From NCBI RefSeq assembly GCF_019649055.1, contig NW_026570222.1:1550001-1614000 (forward strand): DNA of 64,000 nucleotides. Direction: 5' to 3'. Each line of letters starts with the position of its first letter. The first letter of the stretch is position 1. A model generated the notes under the pieces. The model searched no databases. It was not told the DNA's origin and saw only the letters and a program-made list of their open reading frames with translations. This document shows positions 25,101 to 37,620 of the stretch, in pieces. Made by a program: the position numbers and the translations under genes. Origin of the DNA: Paramacrobiotus metropolitanus. Taxonomy: Eukaryota; Tardigrada; Eutardigrada; Parachela; Macrobiotidae.

Positions 25101-27475
25101 ATACTGCGTTTCTTACTACTTGGAACTTGCGTGGGAAAAGGACAGACTTACAGAAAACAGTTCCTGCTCCGAACAGCGTTATGTTCATACAAATAGACAC
25201 GGCAATCCTGCATAGAAATATTGTATATTATTTTTGCAAAATTCTGAAATTGCTAACGGCTACTTTAACCATTCGAAAGTAAGTCTCGTGATTTTTAATT
25301 TCGACGTGAAACGCGACAATATAATTGTATCGACCAGCGTTAATGATTAGGTGTTACCTTCCCGCTCGACCGCCAGCATGAATTCTGCAAGAAAGAAGTT
25401 GTATATAAGGCTCTGATACAAAAAAAATTCAAATACAGTAATTTTCATCCTGTGTAATGTCTTGGCGTCCCGTGTTGCTCACGTAAATATTCTTGTACAG
25501 TACGGTACTTTTACAATTAAGGACCAGTACTCATATCATCAGTCATATGCACTATCTACATATCTACACCTCGTTCACGCCAAGTTGGCGGTGCGTCATT
25601 TTAATTTTCTGCCGAATCGTGTGGCGCATGTTTTGCTTATCTTTTTAAAGTTTTTAGTGCAATTTTCTTTTTTGCATTTGTTGAGCAAAAACGTTATCGA
25701 TTTTCGGTAGCGGTGTCGCGAGAAACACCTTCCTAAGCGAAGGCACCGATGGAGCAAGTCATCGCAGTGCTGAAACGCAGTTTAATTCAGCCAGAAATTC
25801 AGGAAAGACTTTAGGCGCTTGAAATTAAGGTCAGTTTGGGGACCCCCACGAAAGTGCTTCGTAAACAAGAACTAAAAGTCAACGGCTAGACCAGACCTGC
25901 AAAACGCCTAGGGGAGCGAAATCGTTTTTTCGCCAAAACAAAGCACTAGTGGAAAAAAGAGGTGGTGTCAACTGAAAACTGTTTCAATGGAGTGTCGCGC
26001 GCCTATGGTGAGGACGGTAGTGAACAAGTATTGCCCAACACCTTGTGAATTTTATTTTGTGGAGTGTGGTCGAGGAGGACTTCCCACGGCTGTATGGTGA
26101 CCTCGCGAAGGAGGTCGTCCTACAGTTTGGCCACGCCCACCGTTATACCGGTGCCCTGACCCAGGAGTGACATCAAGTTAATGGTGTTCAGTGCACCCCA
26201 AAGGGCCAATGTATGGCCAAGTCAACAGTCTCAGCGTTCTTGGGCTACCTCATAAACGGAAATTTAGAACGAATTTTATGTCGGCGGGAGGAAACCGGAA
26301 TAGCTGGACTGCAGCGCATTGTTGAAGTGGTCTCCTCTAGTGTTAAAATTCCTGTAATTCTAAACAAGCGCAAATCCTTGGAACCTTAGTTGCAAATGGT
26401 GTTGGATAGATTCATTAATAACATAAAAGTTAAATAAAGTTAAATTTACAGAAGTGGTTCGTGGGAATTTTTTAAATAGAAACCGCCAACTTGGCGTGAA
26501 CGAGGTGTATATATAATTATGTTAAACAGAATCTACCCAATAGCTTGGTACGGGTAACGGCAGCCGCCTCTGTACTCAGGATAATGATCTTGTAGCATCG
26601 TCCAGCAGCGACCAAGAACCGTTCCGGTATACCTAAAAGAAAACACTTAATCCAAAAAAATTTGGCAGAATGGACAATCTTAAAAAAGCTGATGTCATTC
26701 ACATTTAAATGGGAAAGCTTTAATTTCTCTGTAAATCGCTGCCACATTGAGTTATGCAAACGCAAGGCTGGTCATCTTTCAAGCAAAAACATTATTCTCC
26801 ACTATACAACATATTTGTCATTTTCAAATCACTAAAACTATAGAAGTACTTCATTATAAAGCGAGAAAGTGTCCGAACACGTCGCAATTCGCACTGTAAT
26901 TAATACTGGTACAATTTAGATAGCGGTGACAAAACAACTACTTTTTCGATTTGACAGCACAAATCGAAAAAGTGCATAACACCTACTGTACATACTTGCA
27001 CAGACTGTATGCAGTAGCTAACGATAAGTACTAACCCGCTACAGAGTCCGCAGAATATCACAACAAGTAATCCCGACCATCCACCTATTAATTGGCAATA
27101 CAAACGGATGTGTTAAAATGTAATGCCAAGTAGATAATTATTTGCGTAAATGCTTGACTAAATGGATCAACAAGTGCTGGTGTACTGGGCGTCTGGGATG
27201 CATAGCTGCATACCTGTTTACATACCGGTGTCATGGAGAGCTTTGGGCATTGCGAGGATTCCCACCCCTGCTACCTCTCCAACAAGAAAGAAAGCGGTTC
27301 GACCAACTGTCAAACCATGCTCCTTTTCTACCGGATGATCTTCCGTGGCATCACCAAGAACCTCTCCAGTGACGCCATCACCTGGAGGGATCAAAGGGTC
27401 ACGATCAAAAGCCGATCCGTTGGCATCAATCTCATCCGCGTGAATGATTGGTGCAGCGTCATCGTCAGGAGACAT
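22113..27475 (-). CDS. AVT/SLC36-type amino-acid transporter
   Basis: Fourteen exons: 27226-27475, 27036-27084, 26537-26632, 25358-25384, 25152-25207, 24881-25017, 24756-24807, 24238-24339, 23810-23890, 23493-23529, 23252-23331, 23116-23174, 23007-23037, 22113-22504; 482 residues with every phase closed. It is an integral membrane protein of about ten or eleven helices in the amino acid/auxin permease superfamily (SLC32/36/38, AVT). Family signatures in order: GRTAFFLVGEVAGVGILAMP (helix 1), VLGRCWTMLQ, NITLFGAGTVFLLLAAENM, ILWLGTPKDFW, FFLAFGTMAFAFGGHPTFPT, YLPMITVG, FAVYGEGL and ETEEILKVPK. These proteins move neutral amino acids across plasma, lysosomal or vesicular membranes, usually with protons or sodium; the substrate cannot be told here. 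The acidic N-terminus (residues 1-50) is cytosolic. Intron 3 carries a TIR element and intron 7 a 39-bp tandem repeat. One exon is only 27 bases long. Confidence 0.92.
24498..24620. repeat. 39-bp tandem repeat in transporter intron 7
   Basis: Units begin at 24498, 24537 and 24576 (each starting AACGAATCTATTGTC), with a truncated extra half-unit at the end. The period is a multiple of three, so the minus strand shows a fortuitous repeating peptide, but splice sites place it inside an intron. Confidence 0.85.
25567..26507. mobile_element. 941-bp TIR transposon, TA target, family unassigned
   Basis: The ends are perfect 26-bp inverted repeats beginning CACCTCGTTCACGCC, flanked on both sides by TA, which suggests the Tc1/mariner-like group of TA-targeting elements. 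Each TIR contains a small palindrome, CGCCAAGTTGGCG. The plus strand from about 25748 keeps long coding-like stretches in one frame interrupted by several TAG and TGA stops, starting with an ATG, so the element looks like a decayed coding copy rather than a pure MITE. No D,D,E motif or other transposase signature is recognisable. It sits in intron 3 of the transporter gene and does not disturb its exons. Confidence 0.75.
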
Positions 27476-28315
27476 TTTATTAAAAAAATATCGGCGCTAT
27501 ATAAACAGTTGTTATTCTGACTGTCGACAGGGTACTGCAAAAATCTAGCGCCGGATGTATAATATAATTTTGTTCCGGATATAAGGATTACTCATTATAA
27601 CACACGCGATGTTGTAATGAATATCCTTCGAACTAGGGTGGTGATACTGGTATGCAGTCGACCCACGTTGTTCGTGAACTGGGTTTTAATCGGTGATCTA
27701 ACATCAAAATTATCGCTGTCCGCAAGATCGGAAGCGACAGTTCTGTTAAAAACTTTCAGATTATGTTCCATTCAGCCATTGTCGCATTTATTCAGCTTTT
27801 TGCTTATCCCATACGACTTTGACTCTCGATAACAGTATAACGAACTCTTCGTTTATGCAGGTATAAGTATACATATCAGGTACAAACTTGCAACTTGCCG
27901 CAAAAACAGTTATCTCAACAGTAGCCCATATATGCACAAAACTGTACATTACTGGAATGGATGATATGCAACAATAATAGCAAACTTAAACGACAGAAAA
28001 CTTCAGTAGCAATGCATATGATGTAGAACTTCCATGGGGTGCTGCTCAAATGAATTTTTGATAATTGCTGCTATAACCATTAATTTTAATCACTAATATG
28101 GCTTTCACTCATGCTTCACAGAATACGATACCATACCGCACAATTTCGAAATTCCGCCTAGGCACACAGGCGGTTATTATTAAGAATATTTTTTCATCTC
28201 ACCAACATTGAACATATAATACATAGCCCAATTTTTATTTGTCTTCTGTACAGTTCATTTCAGGTTAGTAAAGACCGTCAAAAACTATAGTTTTCATGTT
28301 CCATGTAAATAGGCG
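27476..28315. other. intergenic between the transporter and MyoD
   Basis: Both neighbours are on the minus strand, so this 0.84 kb should hold the transporter promoter and the 3' end of MyoD. I see no ORF or repeat of note. Confidence 0.5.
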
Positions 28316-28321
28316 TTTATT
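28316..28321 (-). terminator. AATAAA overlapping the MyoD stop codon
   Basis: The gene ends TTT CAT CAA TAA A on the minus strand, so a canonical poly(A) hexamer spans the last Gln codon and the stop. Confidence 0.45.
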
Positions 28322-31300
28322 GATGAAAAGCTAGCGGATCACCAACATTAACCGCAGCCGCCGCATGCTGCACTGCCCCGTTGTGAGGTAGCTGTTCCTG
28401 TAGAATCGTATCTGATTTCAATGAATTAAACATGGCAGCATCCAAGAGTTTTGAGCGGGCAGTAGGACTGATACTTTTCACAATCATTGATAAACAATCC
28501 AAGCTTGAGATATGGCTGGCATCTTGCTCGCACTGTGGGGTCCCAATAGGAGCGGGAGATTCTAAACAGTAAAATATTTTGAATTTTGTCGGCTTTTATG
28601 ATGAATATTTATTAGCAGCATAGTTGTATTAAGAAGATGATTATGTTTTATTGCATGTATATGCGTTTCGAAAGTTTTTGGTAATTACAATACCAGACGC
28701 AGTCAGTCAGATAAATTATTATTTTGACACAAGGTCAAATTCATTATCGGTCAGCTTGTGTATGTCTGACTTTTCTAATTAAATTGTCCCAAGACAATCT
28801 GAGTAAACGGAACTCTTTTAAATTTTAATGTAAAATCGTAAAATATTTCAAATTTCTATACAAACAAAGTTCTATGCAAATGTTTTTTAATCATTTTTTT
28901 CCGTTGGTTTAATAATACGTAAAAACATAGGGCGTATGTTTTATGATTTAAATACACTGTACACAATATACACAAAAGCATAACCAGGGTATATATAATG
29001 TACTCGTAGATATAAAGTACTGTACTACTCCCAGCAACTCTAACGGGGGGTGAGTTTTGCATAACTGTCCAGGTTTAGAGTAGTAGATAAAGGAAACCCA
29101 CACCTTGGCAGAACCTTACACATTATACAGGTATGTAACACGTTCGAAGTATTTTGCGAATTGATAAAGGCATTCAGCTTATTAATTGCGAGTTCGTACT
29201 AACAATAACAGCAACTGCATTCCAAAGTGTACGTGCAGTTAATAATTACTGTGTAGAATAATAGAACGATTGTTTACAAGGCGAGCCAACAAATTTCTTC
29301 GATGAATCAATTATAAATGGAAACATTTTTCTACATTCCTAGATCTAGAATCTAGATCATCGCGATAATTCTTTCAAGTTTACGAAGCATATCGAAATCA
29401 TTTAACTCTGCTCAGTCGTCACATTTTTGGTGTTGTATATTTGATATCCATAAGGATTCCCCTCCCATAGCGAAGATTAGCATGGTGGTAGGTTTGGAAT
29501 TATGTTCTGAATTAATTACACATCGGATTTTGACAGCGATTTTGTGATATACGACGGTTGCTGTACGCGGTGTTTGAAATCTGGATAATAAAGTAAGTAA
29601 ACGGTTAATGAATAAAATCACCTACGCTGGTGACCTTTATTATTTTCTACGACGGTTGACAAAGTAATTTTCAAAGCGCCGTTCTTTGATAAATGATACT
29701 AATATTCAAGAACATGCGGCACAAGCGAATTAATGAAATCACCTATTCATCTACAGTCATTTTTTTTCCTGATGGGTGAATTCCTAAATCCCTGAAATTT
29801 ATATATATGAAATAACAGTACAGTGCTTTCTTACCATTGGATTCCGATTCATTTCCGGAAAATGGCGCTAGCAAACGCTCGGGATAATTAGTTAATGAAG
29901 TGGAAGCTTGCGACAATGCCTGGAAAATAGGAAAATAGTGTTCCGTACGTTTCGCAAAAAAACTTTTCGAAAGTTTTTGACTACAGCCGTAGCAGGTTTA
30001 AAAAAGCGGCAGCAAGTAAGCTGATTAATTTAGAGCTGCCGCTTAGAAGCTCACCTGATGGTCGTTTACTCGAAGAGCAGAACGGCAAGCAACATTGTCA
30101 TTCCCACGCAAAAATGCGCTGGTGGTATGGTTATTATTTTTCAGAAGCTGCTCTAATCCTGAAATCGAAACTCATTATGATCTAGGTTTCGGAAAGCACG
30201 TAATTAACACATGTTTAGCCGTTATCGTTGTACACATTCATTCGAATACATATATACATCGAAACCATCCTCGTCATTATATCTCTCACAGATTGTTGCG
30301 CGCATTATTACTATACAATGTTGACGCCGCTTTAACCAAAACAATCTTTACTTGGCCCCAAAAGTTTAAATCATTAAAACTATGCATAATGATGTACGGA
30401 AAATTTTACCGCACCATTACGTGTACTCGTACGTAGTGAAATTATACATTAGCTGCAACACTAAATCACCTGTATGATAGCCTTATTACATAACGTTAAC
30501 GTATTTATTAACATTTGAAAGTTTGCTAACCTTCAATATATTCTATTGCATGGCGGAGAATCTCTATTTTGGGCAGTCGCTGATTAGGGTTTGGACACGT
30601 TCGACGTTTTAAAATCTCAAAAGCCTCATTAACACGACGGAGCCGGCGGCGCTCGCGCATGGTAGCCGCTTTGCGTCGATCGACGGTGACAGCCTTACGT
30701 TTACAGGCTTTGCAGGCCCACAATAAACAACGGCGCTGTCCATGTCCGTGAATATTCGGCGGTGCCAGGACATGCGGAATATGGTTATCGTTCTCCCCAT
30801 CTAAATCTTCCGAATACCTTTCACTGCAGTTTTCATCATCGTAATCACTGGCTCCTTTTGGCGGCTGTTTAACACGATTTGCCATACCGATGATACCGGC
30901 ATCTACCGCTTTCTGTGGCATGTTAGAGGAAAAGGTCATCTGCATGCCGGATGCGCTGGTGAGGAGTTTGTGAGAGCTATCAGAAAGTCCAGTTGCATCT
31001 GATGGAAATTGATCATTTCGCCGCGGTGTATCTTGTAAGATTACTGTGCTGCTTCTGTCATTAATCGTGCCTGTTGTTGCCGATCCATTAGCCACTGCAG
31101 CCGGGAAAGTGTACGTCGACAGCGACTGCTGTTGTGCTGACACAACGGAGCAGGATTCTTCGTTAAACGGCGATTGCGCCGGCTGTGGCATTAAATTCGG
31201 CGGATAAATGGGCAAATTTAAATGTTGATAGTTGTCTGTCTTTAATCCATACGAATATGGATAGTGATCAGCAAAATAATTGCTCTGCGCGTAGACGGGA

Positions 31301-31347
31301 TACTGCGGATGCTGATTGTCCATTTCGCCACGCAGGTCAGATGTCAC
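28317..31347 (-). CDS. MyoD: myogenic bHLH transcription factor (MyoD/nautilus/hlh-1 orthologue)
   Basis: Exons: 30531-31347, 30055-30158, 29835-29919, 28317-28561; 416 residues, phases 1, 0 and 1 close. A Cys-rich [12 protein letters not shown] segment with the conserved Trp precedes a full bHLH at about 221-275: basic region [14 protein letters not shown] with the Ala-Thr pair of the myogenic code, helix 1 [10 protein letters not shown], loop NPNQRLPK and helix 2 [17 protein letters not shown]. The C-terminal exon has the MRF helix III motif [14 protein letters not shown] near residue 360. MRFs dimerise with E-proteins in the nucleus and bind CANNTG E-boxes to drive the muscle programme; invertebrates typically have one. 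ATG at 31347 gives [12 protein letters not shown]; the second Met, eight codons on, is an alternative. Intron 3 is 1.27 kb and shows no insertion other than a transposon end fragment at 29031-29076. Confidence 0.95.
29031..29076. mobile_element. end fragment of the same MITE family as 46827-47105
   Basis: The bases AACTCTAAC, then GGGTGAGTTTTGCATAACTG and CCAGGT match the right end of the small hAT-like element at 47060-47105 (AACTCTAACACTGGGTGAAT, then ATAACTGCACAGGTCTG) with a few changes. No matching left end is evident upstream, so this is a relic. It lies in MyoD intron 3. Confidence 0.5.
30004..30044. repeat. intronic stem-loop
   Basis: AAGCGGCAGC at 30004-30013 is exactly complementary to GCTGCCGCTT at 30035-30044, giving a 10-bp stem with a 21-base loop just downstream (in transcript sense) of the MyoD exon 2 donor. 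Confidence 0.6.
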
Positions 31348-34300
31348 ACATAAGATTTACACAATTATTAACAACAACCAGAGATCTGATAATCGGTTGC
31401 TGACGGGCGGCCGCCACCAACTATGTCACCGATTTACAATTGCTGAATGTGCAAAACTGGAAGGAATTTTTCGCTGGCTGTAAAACGACGAAAACGAAAC
31501 TACGTACCAAAAGGCCGACCAAGACGGACAGGAAAAATCAAGCGCTGACTAGAGAATGAAAGATTTTATTTTTCTTTGCAGGATCCATTTACAATGCACG
31601 TCATTCTCATCTTGGAGTTCGTTAGTGATCTCTTGGCTGCGGCTAAGCTGCCTAGCCTGTCTAACATCCATTATGCTCCTTTGCCCTGTAGATTTCACTA
31701 CTTGTCACAACCCATTCGTTCTTTCCCTGCGCCAAAAATATCCTGTTCGGACATTTGAGGATTTATCTTTCTAACGACTCTATGAATTTTCTTCATCGAT
31801 TACAGTTGGCAAAAAGGGTGACATGTTGCTGCTCTAATTTTGCTCTACCGTCAAAAGTTAATTGTGGCCTTTATCGCGCTTCCTTTCCAAACGCAGCGCA
31901 TTTTACTGGCTTCAGCTTGTGAATATTATGGAGAAATTTTTAACTTTAGAAGATTAAATGTGTGCATCACCAGCTTATCACTACTTATCACTACTTAAAG
32001 TCTTAAACTGCAAAACTGCACCTCGTCCTTAATTTGTTATATAGTTATAGGCACAAAAAAGCGAGAAAGTTATAAAAGGTCATTAAATATTTCTGTAGGC
32101 TCAAGTATGGACTACGTATGTACAAGTTCATCACAGTCGCGCGTACGTTTTAACTTATCTGAAAAGTAAAACAGAAGTCAAGTTGAATAGAGTGGTTTTG
32201 TAAAGCTTTCCAGATTCTTTTTAATACGCCAACTGCATTGTGTTTTTCAACTTTTCTAGACTTAAAACACCACATCTCATGGACCAACAATTCAGTAGCT
32301 ATGACCATGAGAATATTTACCGTTCGCGCTGACAAGCAACCGCACGCAAAGTATAGACATCATTAAATTAAAATCTAGTTTCTCACAAATTAATCAAAAG
32401 CACTTTGGGTGCTTTAATTAGACTGATGAATGAAGAGCACCCGCAGGCAGTCTTGGCTAAGACTGGAGTAACGAGGAAGACCGTCTGCACTGGCATATGC
32501 ACCCCGTTTCACCTTCTGTCCTTATGCGACCGGACCGTAGCATACCGACACGCTATCAGCTGCAGTATCATTGTCCTAGATTTGTCTGGTAAATGGGTTA
32601 TTCAATAAAAGGTGTCATCTGAGGTTACGACAATCTGATCCGCGAAGGCTTGCATCCGGTTGGTAGCGCTCTGACTTCTGAGTGCTGGCTTACTTTATGG
32701 TCATCTGAATCGTTGGCTAGTTCATTATTATAGGCAGTCGATCAAACACCTGCCTCCATTGCAGATGCATATGAACCTTAATATAGCTGCCATTATTGAG
32801 ACTCAATGAGAGAGTTCTTGCATTACCAAAACAGTAGAAACCGACCTGTCTGCACAGCTGCAAAATAACACAACACTTAATTATTTGCCTTTAATCTTAG
32901 CGAAAATCTAAATAGTCAGCAAGTGTTATGCGATCTGGTAATGACAATACGTGCCGTCATTAATGTCCATGCATAGCGGCTCATCCTTGGTACTGTCTAA
33001 ATCGTCTATTTCATTGTCCATGTCACAATTACAAAATGGTGCTCTTTATAAAATTTTTTAGTCAAACCGATAATTGACCTAAAGAAATAGAAAGTTATTA
33101 ATACGACCCCACATGGGCCAAAGATTAGCAGAAAACTATAGAAGAAAATAACCGAATCGCGTTAGGAGTTACTTAATTATCCACTAAAAAAATCAGTTTG
33201 CTGTTTGCGGTTATCGTGATCGTCATAGCGAAATATCACGTAAATACTCGCTAGCCGAGTATCTTCTTTCGCATGCTCTCAACCTCTCTGTTGGACTATG
33301 TATTATTGGCCAAGAAAGAATGTGTTGTTCAAAGGGTGCGAGTAATGCCTTTCACCACGTTCAACATGGATGCCCATCACAGCTTCTTGAAGCAATTTAA
33401 AAACCCATTTGCTTTTGCAAGCTCAGCGCCGCTGCTTAAAGACGTGTTTGTAAGGCCGTATTCCAGGGCTAACACACATGAGAGAGTAACTAGGATCTAT
33501 CTTCTTTTCTGGTGACACGACGTCAAGTGTCAACTTGGAAGAGAAACAATTAATTGAATTAGTGGTCGTATTTTACGCCACATAAATCCTGTCATTCCAT
33601 TTGCGTGGGCTCTCCGCCGCGTGCATGTAGCCGCCTGTAACTGGTAAATAGCCTGCGATGCGCAGTTCTATTCGCAGCGAATTCTGTCTCTCTTGCGCTG
33701 CACTGTAATTATTTTTGCATCTTGTTTATTCGCATTTCGTATTGCGTCATACGCTCTTCTGTGCATGATTTTTTTTGATCATGTACGCAAAAAATTATTC
33801 CAGCAAAAATGAAACACAAAATTTACCATAAAGGCAGACCTCATTTAAAATCAGCTCACGAGCAGTTAAGCGTAACATGTACAATCCACGAGAAAGCAGC
33901 ATAGAAACATGCCCGTATAATTTTAAATAAAAATCTATTTCTGAAATACCGATGTTTTGCTGTTATTTTTGCCCAATGGGAGTCATAGCTAATAAATGCC
34001 TAAGGATTTCCTATTTAGAAACGTATGGTTTTATCGCACGAAAGACTGCATCAAAAATCTTTTAAAATGTTACAAAGCTAACAGCTTCGATATTCTGATA
34101 ACATATTATTATACACCAAGAGAAAAATTTGGTCTAAAGACAAGCGTTCTATAGTTGCTAGAGCAGTTGACATGTCCTGCTAGTAATTTACAGACTGTAC
34201 TTGTGCAGATGGTTTCGGATAAATGAATAGCGCCATCGTAGTTATGTACTGTACATTATTAATTGTTTCGTAGTCCAATGCCGGCACTGAACGAGTGACT

Positions 34301-35154
34301 ACAAAGTACCGGAGTCTTATATAAGCACCCAACCCATGGGCCATAGTGAACACGTGTGAATTAACTGAATGCAAATAAACATTATAGTCACGATTTGACA
34401 ATTGACAGAAATCTGATACGTTTGATACGGCAACATCTCTAAACGAATCTCATCCTTCATCGGAGAGATCAGATTTTGCAGTGTTAATATTCGGAAGCGA
34501 AAAAGTACTACAGTTCTACCTTTCAAAAATATGCAAACGTTTGGTAATCACCTTTATTCTTAGACGAAGACTTTGAATAACTTTCGCGGCGATCACCTAA
34601 TTGGCTAATTAAGACTGGCTAATTAAAAACAGTTTCTTTTGTTGTCACATATTTAGGTTGTTATAACTGAGCTGCGTTTTGATGACCTTTAACACTGACC
34701 AAAATTTACCAACCATAACAATCATTTTTTAAAAATTAATGTAGGCTATAGCTGACAATCTGCCTTATACACATAGCGTTGTCAGACACATCACCGGGCA
34801 TATACATATGCAGGTAACTAACCGAACTAGCGCAAGGTGTATTTCAAGTAAAAAATACATATTATTTTGATGGATTTGCTTTCCGAAGAAATTCTGCACG
34901 TTGACCTGTGTGGCAAACCGCTTGTTGTATAAATATATTGTATAAATTAATATATATATGTATAGAGTTCGCTCTCGTAATTTATGCGGCTGACATAAGA
35001 ATCAAAAGAAAGTTGAAGACTAGAAGCTCCATTATAAACTAAACAACGACAACTAATTAGTACTCGTATGTTTAGCATGCAAAAATAGGGACAAGAATAA
35101 TGAAACAAACAATTTAAGCAAATTCCGAAAACATTTGCAAGGGTGCACACAACT
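31348..35154. promoter_or_regulatory. 3.8 kb gene-free region upstream of MyoD
   Basis: This is the longest stretch without a supportable gene outside the first 5.6 kb. MyoD is transcribed leftwards from its end, so it probably contains that gene's promoter and enhancers. E-boxes of the myogenic CAGCTG type occur at 32557-32562 and 32855-32860, which would suit autoregulation but are also expected by chance. A GC-richer patch at 33590-33720 stands out. A short open frame at 33273-33515 (+) and another at 32405-32608 (+) match nothing I know. Confidence 0.4.
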
Positions 35155-36077
35155 CTAACGGTCCTTCGGAAACATGTTTTTCTCAGCGGAAGTGAAATTT
35201 TTATCCGACGAGAAATAATTATACAGTCTAACAAAATTAACATTAGTATCCGCGAAAAGATTGTTATTAATATCTGATGATGATTGATCATGAATGCTAA
35301 CTTCTCCTGAGTGAGTTGCATCGGTTTTATCCGGAAATTTTATTTGAGGAAATAAATTCTTTATGAACATTTCGTGGCTGATGCCTAATATGGGAGCGGG
35401 GTCAATTTTACCGGAAATAACGTCCTCGGCAAAATAACTGTGGTAAATGTCGATGTCCGTGGGATACACTATACTGTTAAAAAAGCGCAGATATGCGGCC
35501 AAATAATCAACCACCCTAAAATTAAGATGCTTAATTCACCACGATATGTTTGTAACATTTGTTGGGTTCTCTTAAAATATGTTACGTGTACCTGGCCTGA
35601 TTGGCACGGGGTTCGATCCCTGGCAATAGCTCGCGAAGTCTGGCGAACGCTTTTCCAGCGCGGCATCTAGGAAAAGATCCATGAATATTTGCATATTTGG
35701 ACTGCTTTACATAATCAGCCATGTGAATGCAAGTACACTGTAATCGAATAGCCAACCGCCCACTGGATGATATTTTACGATAATATCAAATTTATTCGTC
35801 ATAATGATATTGACCAAAAATTATATCGTACCATTATTTTTGCGTTTAATCTTACTAAGCGGGAATGATGACGATGTTGCTCTGCGTTAAAAGACGATGA
35901 ATACTAGAGTAGTATATACGAGTACAATCGTAAAAAGCAGCTATATCGTGCCATAAGATTGTAATAGTAATTAAAGTTCAATATAAACAGTCAGTTGTTA
36001 CCTTCTTTGCCGTTGCCGCAGAGCATGAGCTTCGGCATTTTTAACGTTCTTTTTTTTAGAGTTAACAGCCTTGATCC
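35155..36077 (-). CDS. last two exons of an unrecognised gene
   Basis: Two exons join cleanly: 36002-36077 (TTTTCAG acceptor, GTAACA donor, phase 2) and 35155-35515 (TTTTAG acceptor) ending at a TAG. The first encodes a strongly basic segment, KAVNSKKKNVKNAEAHALRQ followed by RQRR. The second begins VVDYLAAYLRFFNSIVYPTD and continues for 120 residues with an acidic, Asn/Asp-rich tail. The basic stretch followed by an amphipathic helix loosely resembles a degenerate basic helix-loop-helix or other DNA-binding helix, but no family motif is convincing. Coding status is supported by frame, splice sites and composition, not by homology. Confidence 0.45.
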
Positions 36078-36965
36078 CTGAAAAGTCATGTCATAAAATA
36101 CAGAAAATTTGGCAATTAATGCTGGTAGAAACACATTCCTACCACGTTCACTTAATTACATTATTATTTACACCATACTTCGTCTTAGTACATGTTTGTT
36201 AGTTAAGTGAAATAAATGGCCTTAATATTTGAATTAATAATACTTTACAAAACTTAGCGTTAGACCAGAATTGTTTTGTAAAAAACAAACCTTTCTTTTA
36301 GCAACTGAATACATTAATCATAACTGAATATTTTGATTCGCTGCTTTTTTCATAGAGTAGCTTACATTATACCGAGGAAACTGTATGATACCACAAAGTA
36401 TAAACTTGAAAGCAAATGGCAGAAAGGCAGAAAATAAGCTATGCATTTAATAAGTAATTTTGAAGACGCAAAAAATACCTGAAGAGCACATATACATGAT
36501 TATCTAAAAATATTTACCGGTAGAGGCATTCAATAACATTTGATTGTTATTTGTCCGCTGCTCGCTGGTCTTTGAGATTGGTTTCTGGATATCCTTTTAC
36601 GTTGATACCTTGGTCACAAAAACTTTTTAATACTTTGTGTATTATAGTTTACCAAGTTTTTTCGTTTTTATATAATGAAGATCGCTTAAATATATGTAAG
36701 TATAATACAACCCGATGTCGAAATTATATAGAAATGTAATAATATATCAAGGAACTAGATCTATAATATAACTACAAAAAAAGCTGAGGCATCGAGATCG
36801 GAAAAACCAGAACCTAATAAAAAAAACTGTAAACGCCATTAGATTCAGCATGTTTAGAAACTGTGTCACATGCATTTTATTTCTTAAAAAAATTATTTAA
36901 ACCCGTCCCACCGATGCCGGTTTCGGCAGAACTGGCTTCGGTAAGGCTTTCAAGGTGACCTTGAG

Positions 36966-37027
36966 AATAATAGCCGTATTTCAATAATAGCCGTATTTCA
37001 TAATAGCCGTAGACAGTCCGTATTTCA
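36966..37027. repeat. short tandem repeat, about 17-bp unit
   Basis: The unit AATAGCCGTATTTCA occurs three times in a row with small length differences, followed by a partial copy. Confidence 0.7.
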
Positions 37028-37620
37028 ATTAACTTACGTAAAGTGTATCATAATATCTATATTACTAAACATACGTACGGGTTTATTAATATTATGACAG
37101 ACTGACAGTCTGTCAGCGATCGCAAAGCAACACATTCTTGGAATTAATGTACTTATTTGTAATAGTCATCAGCCAATATTCATCCGCGCTGGGCTTGTTA
37201 AAGTATTAAGTATGTACTACAATAAATTTGTAGTTATTTTATTTGCAAACATGTTGAATTTTAATTGCCTGATTGCTGTTCAAATGTTCAATTTTAAATG
37301 CCTAAAAAATCCGATTCTTGGTTTAATTAGCCCAGGTTTCGAAGGAAACAGAAGCCAGTGAACAAAACTGCTAAGGCAGTGAGTGACCCAGCTACCGCCA
37401 CTGTCCAGTGAACAAAACGAAATCACTAGCGGCTGTGGATCACAAGAAACGCGGAGGCGAAGCCGCAGCGGTTTCTTGTACAGATATATTAATAATATAG
37501 TATGTAGATATTGTAATTATAAATTATGCATCTTAGAATGGAAGGGTACATGCATATTATTAAGAACAATGCAGGGTCAAAATAGAACAATAATTCGTTA
37601 TAATATAACAATATTTTTAC

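Noticed and set aside
35590-35625. GGTTCGATCCC box resembling a tRNA T arm
   Set aside because: The A-box-like TGGCCTGATTGG lies only a few bases upstream, far too close, and no cloverleaf stems pair.
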